DNA of 9,768 bases from CAIQPS01 sp963843455 (GTDB taxonomy: Bacteria > Actinomycetota > Thermoleophilia > RBG-16-64-13). Position 1 is the stretch's first letter. Each line of letters opens with the position of its first letter. This document shows, in pieces, positions 6,285 through 9,768 of this stretch. The stretch is taken from positions 1 through 9,768 of the forward strand of contig CAWJKE010000004.1 of NCBI GenBank assembly GCA_963843455.1, read 5' to 3'. The notes under the pieces were generated by a model. It searched no databases. It saw nothing but the letters and a program-made list of their open reading frames with translations, and was not told the DNA's origin. A program made the translations under genes and the position numbers.

Positions 6285-6740
6285 ATGCCAAGACCGGAAG
6301 AAGTGGAAGTCGTCAAGGCGATGAAAGCGGCCGTCACGGGTGAGGAAGTCCTCGCTTCGTGGGCCAAGCAGCGGCCTGGATACGGCAAGCCCGCCGACGA
6401 TCCATCGCTGGATTTCTGGGTGAAGAACCGCCCGGACATGCTGCACACGTATGCGCAGAACCAGTTGACCGGGTTGCTGGACCGGGGGATCCTCGATCCC
6501 AAGACCCGCTACCTGCTCCTCGTGGGCCTGTACATGATGAACAACCACTGGGAAGGCGTGCTGCCGCAGGCCTGCAACGCCCGGGCCGCCGGCGCCAGCG
6601 ACGAAGAACTCATGGAAGTGGCTTTCTGTGTGTGCTACTCCGTGGGCAAAGCCAAGCTCCAGGAGAGCGGCGCGTGCCTCGACGGCGTCTTCAAAAGCCC
6701 GACCTTCCAGGCTATCTCGCCGCTCAAGAAAGACGAGTAG
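6285..6740 (+). CDS. Carboxymuconolactone decarboxylase-fold (AhpD-like) protein, no CxxC
   Basis: This 151-residue protein has one carboxymuconolactone decarboxylase-type helical domain at about 55-130: DPKTRYLLLVGLYMMNNHWE, then ACNARAAGASDEELMEVAF, ending in SVGKAKL. Family members range from lactone decarboxylases to AhpD-type peroxidatic disulfide reductases. The latter need CxxC followed by His in the segment before A-x3-G. Here the corresponding positions read His88, Gly91 and Gln95, so AhpD-like redox chemistry is unlikely. Other cysteines (97, 115, 117, 131) are present but not in that pattern. The first 50 residues are charged and do not resemble a domain I can name. It is the last gene of the etf operon, abutting the membrane oxidoreductase, and hairpins follow. 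Its role is unknown; a decarboxylase, isomerase or accessory function in the same acyl-CoA pathway is possible. Confidence 0.88.
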   Translation: MPRPEEVEVVKAMKAAVTGEEVLASWAKQRPGYGKPADDPSLDFWVKNRPDMLHTYAQNQLTGLLDRGILDPKTRYLLLVGLYMMNNHWEGVLPQACNARAAGASDEELMEVAFCVCYSVGKAKLQESGACLDGVFKSPTFQAISPLKKDE

Positions 6741-6748
6741 CCACTGAC

Positions 6749-6766
6749 GGCGCCCGTTTGGGCGCC
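6749..6766 (+). terminator. First hairpin after the etf operon
   Basis: A perfect 7-base-pair stem GGCGCCC / GGGCGCC with a GTTT loop lies 8 bases past the stop codon. It has no T tract, so it is probably a 3'-end stabiliser or the first half of a tandem terminator with the hairpin at 6781. Confidence 0.45.
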
Positions 6767-6780
6767 ACACCCTGATGCGC

Positions 6781-6815
6781 AGAACGGCTCGCAGATGCGG
6801 GCCGTTCTCGTTTTC
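6781..6815 (+). terminator. Rho-independent-like terminator of the etf operon
   Basis: The stem AGAACGGC (6781-6788) pairs perfectly with GCCGTTCT (6801-6808), and the loop can form an inner GCA/TGC pairing. It is followed by CGTTTTCG, a short T run in a GC-rich genome. The position, 40 bases past the last stop codon of the operon, fits. No T run appears on the opposite side, so it serves the plus strand only. Confidence 0.6.
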
Positions 6816-6953
6816 GTGCCGCCCGTGACGTCCTGCGGACGGGGGCGCGGCGGCGTCGATGGCCCGCTATTCGCGCTCCTCGAAAAGCTTCGTCGTCTGG
6901 GCGTTCGGCGCTCCCTCAGTCATGTCTGGGCCTCGCTCGCGGCTCGTCGCCGC
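6816..6953. other. Convergent intergenic spacer
   Basis: This stretch separates the etf operon terminator from the end of the minus-strand operon. It contains only a small 5-base-pair hairpin (CGTCC TGC GGACG, 6829-6841). I see no gene, repeat or convincing minus-strand terminator in it. Confidence 0.5.
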
Positions 6954-7787
6954 TTATCGGGTCGTGATGTAGCCCCGCCACTGCTGCAGGTGGTCGGAAT
7001 CCGGGCGATCCAGGATGAACACGCCCACGAGGTCCTTGAAGGGCTCGAAGTAGGGGAAGTTCTCCCAGGTCGCCCATTCGGGTTTCGTGTACTGATCCGC
7101 CCGTTCGGCGATCGCCCTGCGCCAACCCTCGGAATCGTCGAACCAGATCTCCGAGATCCGGTGGAACGGGTTGATACGGGGGTCGTCGAGTTGGCGGCTG
7201 GAGATGAAGCGGTTCACCTCGAGATTCGCGCACACCTCGGGGGCGAACACCTCCTTGAACCAGGCGTCGCCCTCGTCGATGGAGACTCCCTCGGGGTAGG
7301 TGAGCAGAAAGAGCCAGCGGAAGTTCGGTCCGTCGTCGGTGAGACGGCCGGCCCCCTTGAAGTCGTCCTCCCAGAACACGGGCGCGAAGGAGAAGACGAT
7401 GGGATGGTAGCCGTCGCGACTCCCCTGCCAGCCCGACTGCCGCAGTTCCTTGCTGGGCGGCTGGGAGGTCCTCTCCATGAAGTCTTCGGGAAACTCCTCG
7501 CCAAACGCTAGTCCCCGCGGGTGGCCGGTGCCCTTGTCCTGGAATATATTGAAGAGCCAGTAGTGCTCGGTCATCATCCCGTTGTAGGTGCCGAATTCCA
7601 GAGCGCCCTCGGGCAGCGGCAGCGCGTGATACGTGCAGTACTTGGTGCAGTACGGCATGAACTGGGAGATGCTCTCCGGCACGTGCTGCTTGTAGAGCCA
7701 CCTCCAGATCGCCGGCCGATCGTTGTCGGAGCGGAAATTCTGCAGGATGAAACTCCGCATGGGACGGAATTCGGGGAAGTGGGCCAT
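6954..7787 (-). CDS. EthD-like duplicated alpha/beta-barrel protein, function unknown
   Basis: This is a 277-residue soluble protein with no signal peptide or membrane segment. Two halves look related. The first has RWLYKQHVPESISQF (29-43) and later FGTYNGMMTEHYW (65-77). The second has AWFKEVFAPEV (175-185) and later NPFHRISEIWF (206-216). This W(L/F)-x(4-6)-PE ... (N/H)-x-SE/TE-x-W pattern, with charged and aromatic strand ends, resembles EthD-type dimeric alpha/beta barrels fused in tandem. That assignment is by pattern only. The start is the ATG at 7787, since AAGGAG stands 6 bases before it; an in-frame TTG at 7793 touches the ribosome site. It is the last gene of a minus-strand operon, 40 bases after the flavodoxin-fold gene. 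The fold is known for small-molecule degradation enzymes and accessory proteins. The specific substrate cannot be named. Confidence 0.8.
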   Translation of the reverse strand: MAHFPEFRPMRSFILQNFRSDNDRPAIWRWLYKQHVPESISQFMPYCTKYCTYHALPLPEGALEFGTYNGMMTEHYWLFNIFQDKGTGHPRGLAFGEEFPEDFMERTSQPPSKELRQSGWQGSRDGYHPIVFSFAPVFWEDDFKGAGRLTDDGPNFRWLFLLTYPEGVSIDEGDAWFKEVFAPEVCANLEVNRFISSRQLDDPRINPFHRISEIWFDDSEGWRRAIAERADQYTKPEWATWENFPYFEPFKDLVGVFILDRPDSDHLQQWRGYITTR

Positions 7788-7793
7788 CGCCAA

Positions 7794-7799
7794 CTCCTT
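7794..7799 (-). promoter_or_regulatory. Ribosome binding site deciding ATG over TTG for the EthD-like gene
   Basis: AAGGAG on the minus strand is followed by TTGGCG and then ATG (7787). This gives normal 6-base spacing for the ATG and none for the TTG at 7793. Confidence 0.75.
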
Positions 7800-7802
7800 T
7801 CT

Positions 7803-7826
7803 CGCGGCGCGTCCCTCGGCGCCGCG
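7803..7826 (-). other. Intercistronic hairpin between the flavodoxin-fold and EthD-like genes
   Basis: An 8-base-pair perfect stem (CGCGGCGC / GCGCCGCG) with an 8-base loop fills most of the 40-base gap and ends 3 bases before the ribosome site of the downstream gene. No T run follows. It could stabilise the upstream message end or reduce translation of the EthD-like gene. Only the pairing is seen; a role is inferred. Confidence 0.45.
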
Positions 7827-7827
7827 C

Positions 7828-8832
7828 TCAGTCCTCGGTCTCGGCGTCTTCGGCCTCGGCGGCGGCGGCGCGTGCCGGCGGCTTCAGCGGCGTCAGGTAG
7901 TTCCTGTACTTGAGCGCCTTGGCGCCAGCCTGGTCGTAGTTCGCCGGTGGCTTCAGCGAGACGTCCGCCAGTTCCTGCAGGTGCTCGAACTTGCCGGACA
8001 GCAGGAGGTGGGAGTGCGGCCGATCTTCGTCGCTGACGGTGAACGAAGCTTGCCCGTCGGTGACGCTCAGCGTGCCGCGCACGCCGCATATGGCGCAGAT
8101 GCAGGGATAGACGTCATGGTCGTGCCGGACTTCGATGAGCTTGGAGTGGCACAGCGGGCACAGCCCGGGCTCGCCGATGTACTCAGCCTGCTCGATGGGC
8201 TTCTTGAGCGTCTCGGCCACGTGCTTGCCGGAGCGGTGCGCCTTCGCCAGCAGGTCGTCGCGTAGGGAGACGACTTTGGGCAGACCGATCCAGTTGATGA
8301 GGATCTTGTCCACCACCTCCATCTGGAGGGTCAGCGCGAACATGCTCATGATGGGAAGAGCGAGCGTATCCCACTCACTGCCGCCGACGGCGATGAGCGA
8401 CGCGGCCCTGGGTTTGAAGGATCGCGGATCGGGGCCGGTGCCCGTGGTGATGCCTTTGTCTTCGCGGGTCTTCTGGGCGATGATCCGGAAGCCTTGGTCG
8501 TGGCTCGGGCCCATGCGGTCCTCAAGGGTCTTGAGCTGCCCGGTGGGAGACTTCTCGTAGATGGGCGAGCCGAGGATGAGTCCGTCGCAGTCCATGATCT
8601 TGTCGTCGATGAAGGGGAAGTCGTCGTTCTTGAGGACGCACGCGCCCCCGCCGCCCCTCTCCATGAGGTCGACGACGCAGGAGTTGCAGCCCGTGCAGGG
8701 CTTGATGTAGAGGTCTTGCAGACGGATGAACTCGACCTCAGCCCCCGCCTCTTCGGCCCCCATGAGGGCTTCCTTGACCATGATCTCGGTGTTGCTCATG
8801 CGCCGTCCACACGAGATGCCCAGTACTTTCAT
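7828..8832 (-). CDS. Flavodoxin-fold FMN reductase with cysteine cluster and C-terminal zinc ribbon
   Basis: This 334-residue protein starts with an NADPH-dependent FMN reductase/iron-sulfur flavoprotein domain. Seen: MKVLGISCGRRMSNTEIM for the flavin phosphate, GCNSC within Cys46-x2-Cys49-x2-Cys52-x12-Cys65, LILGSPIY (85-92) and SPTGQLKTLEDRMG (95-108). Archaeal-type iron-sulfur flavoproteins use a compact CX2CX2CX4-7C cluster. Here the last gap is longer and Gly-rich (RGGGGAC), so a 4Fe-4S cluster is plausible but not certain. A second part (about 222-270) has CPLC (225-228) and CICAIC (244-249), a zinc-ribbon or rubredoxin-like metal site. The tail is Ala/Glu-rich and probably disordered. 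The start at 8832 has AGGAG 7 bases upstream. It lies 21 bases after the UroD-like gene, so the two probably work together, perhaps by reducing the methyltransferase system or its substrate. Confidence 0.88.
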   Translation of the reverse strand: MKVLGISCGRRMSNTEIMVKEALMGAEEAGAEVEFIRLQDLYIKPCTGCNSCVVDLMERGGGGACVLKNDDFPFIDDKIMDCDGLILGSPIYEKSPTGQLKTLEDRMGPSHDQGFRIIAQKTREDKGITTGTGPDPRSFKPRAASLIAVGGSEWDTLALPIMSMFALTLQMEVVDKILINWIGLPKVVSLRDDLLAKAHRSGKHVAETLKKPIEQAEYIGEPGLCPLCHSKLIEVRHDHDVYPCICAICGVRGTLSVTDGQASFTVSDEDRPHSHLLLSGKFEHLQELADVSLKPPANYDQAGAKALKYRNYLTPLKPPARAAAAEAEDAETED

Positions 8833-8853
8833 TCTCCGACTCCTATCTTGACG

Positions 8854-9768
8854 CTACTGTCGTGCCGCGCGTATCAGAGCGGCGACGTTCTCTACCTTTG
8901 CCGTGATGGGGACCTCGCAACCCGACCCCAGGATGAATCCCCCGTCGTGTCCCATGAAATCTATCAAGTCCCGGCAGTAGGCCTCCACCTCTTCCTTCTC
9001 GGCGAGGGCCAGCATCGCTGCGCGCACGTCGCCCTTGATACACAGGTGGCCGGCGAGGACCTCGCGCGCCTTGCGGATGCTGCTGGCGCCGTCGAGCTCC
9101 ACCACACAACTCGCTCGAGGCAGCTCCCGGAAGCGGGGGATCATCAGGTCCCAGTTGCCGTCGCAGTGGAGCACCGAAACGATACCGGCCGCGTGATAGC
9201 CCTCCACCATCCGTTTGATCGAAGGGAACGAGATCTCGTCGAATATCTTGGGCGAGATGAAGCTGGCGCTCGAGCGCATGGCGAAGATGGCCACCCGGTT
9301 GCCTTTGGCCCTCCGCACGTTGCTGATTCCCAGCTTGATCATGGCCTCGGTGCCCACGTCGACCGCCTTCTTCACCTTCTCCGGCATCTCGAAGATGTCG
9401 CGATAGAAGGGGCGCAGCGAGCGGCTGAGCGAGAAGATGTCGAACGGCGGGGCGACGCCGGTCTGGAACATCACCGGCAGCCCCTGCTTCTGCCAGTGCT
9501 TGATGTTCTTGCCGGTGTTCATGCCGGCCTTGATGAAGTTCCAGACGACCTTCACGCTCCCGATCCTGCCGTGCCACGGCGGCGACTGGATCTTCTTCAT
9601 GAAGTCGGTGTTCCAGGCGCTCCAGCCCTTCTCCAGGATCACGTCGTAGTCGGAGGCCTGCATGACCTCCTCTTCCACGAATTGGAAGGGCTCGTCGGGA
9701 CCGAGGTCCCGACCGGGCAGCTTGACCTTCATCGATTCCGTGTAGGCCGTGTCCCAGGGGTTCATGGG
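8854..9768 (-). CDS. Uroporphyrinogen decarboxylase-family (MtaA/CmuA-like) protein, 5' end cut off
   Basis: At least 304 codons are open to the window edge. Family members with this layout usually have more N-terminal sequence, so the Met near the edge is probably internal and the gene is partial. The family includes haem-pathway UroD and corrinoid-dependent methyltransferases. Numbered from that Met, the C-terminal part shows PSIKRMVEGYHAAGIVSVLH (181-200), CDGNW (201-205), CIKGDV (242-247) and GGFILGSGCEVP (275-286), the order of a UroD-type TIM barrel. In MtaA-type enzymes zinc is held by His-x-Cys and a distant Cys. Here the site reads His200-Cys201-Asp202 with Cys283, so the middle ligand is Asp or an adjacent Cys. 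It is the first visible gene of a minus-strand operon. It is not the haem enzyme: the N-terminal arginine-rich region of HemE is not visible, and the neighbours are catabolic. A methyl transfer or demethylation role is inferred. Confidence 0.85.
   Translation of the reverse strand, partial: PMNPWDTAYTESMKVKLPGRDLGPDEPFQFVEEEVMQASDYDVILEKGWSAWNTDFMKKIQSPPWHGRIGSVKVVWNFIKAGMNTGKNIKHWQKQGLPVMFQTGVAPPFDIFSLSRSLRPFYRDIFEMPEKVKKAVDVGTEAMIKLGISNVRRAKGNRVAIFAMRSSASFISPKIFDEISFPSIKRMVEGYHAAGIVSVLHCDGNWDLMIPRFRELPRASCVVELDGASSIRKAREVLAGHLCIKGDVRAAMLALAEKEEVEAYCRDLIDFMGHDGGFILGSGCEVPITAKVENVAALIRAARQ

Noticed and set aside
4272..6770. Very long open frame (about 830 codons) on the minus strand, opposite the membrane oxidoreductase gene
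   Set aside because: It is a by-product of high GC content and third-position bias. Its translation has no recognisable domain, while the opposite strand encodes full iron-sulfur and CCG motifs.
6741..6953. A third copy of the 29-base operator or a promoter in the convergent region
   Set aside because: I searched by eye for TAATACTTCC and the CTG-N-CAG core with flanks and found none; only hairpins are present.
8854..9768. Haem-biosynthetic uroporphyrinogen decarboxylase (hemE)
   Set aside because: The conserved HemE N-terminal motifs are not visible, the zinc-site region resembles methyltransferase-type relatives, and the neighbours are catabolic redox genes.

Overview
The window is a GC-rich, gene-dense stretch of bacterial chromosome, with GTG as well as ATG starts and strong AGGAG-type ribosome sites. 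It carries eight protein genes and no RNA genes, insertion sequences or CRISPR repeats. The gene content (electron-transfer flavoprotein, a membrane haem/iron-sulfur quinone reductase, an iron-sulfur flavoprotein-like reductase and a UroD-type methyltransferase-like protein) suggests a respiratory or fermentative anaerobe or facultative anaerobe that oxidises acyl-CoA compounds. Deep-branching Actinomycetota, Chloroflexota and Desulfobacterota all carry such sets. The sequence alone does not let me choose between them.

Left part (45-2301, minus strand): an acyl-CoA dehydrogenase-family gene, and behind it a LysR-type regulator. The regulator is divergent from the central operon. Central operon (2415-6740, plus strand): etfB, etfA, a membrane ETF:quinone oxidoreductase of the EtfD/HdrD-like type, and a small carboxymuconolactone decarboxylase-fold protein. 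These are separated by 13, 32 and 0 bases, and two tandem hairpins follow. Right part (6954 to the window end, minus strand, convergent with the central operon): a UroD/MtaA-like gene cut by the window edge, a flavodoxin-fold reductase with a cysteine cluster and a zinc ribbon, and a duplicated EthD-like protein of unknown function.

The genes fit one electron path. The dehydrogenase-family protein would reduce EtfAB, and EtfAB would pass electrons to the membrane iron-sulfur protein and on to (mena)quinone. The strongest non-coding signal is a 29-base element, 26 of 29 identical, that lies in the same orientation exactly 73 bases before the start codon of both the dehydrogenase gene and etfB. 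It contains a LysR-type T-N11-A palindrome and is followed in both cases by a TATCAT -10-like hexamer. This points to a two-promoter regulon under the adjacent LysR protein.

Two further oddities are worth attention. The dehydrogenase-family protein appears to lack the catalytic glutamate at both positions known in its family, and it carries a Gly/Pro-rich insert where one of them should be. The UroD-like protein has Asp where the usual zinc-ligand Cys sits. The substrate of the pathway cannot be read from the window.
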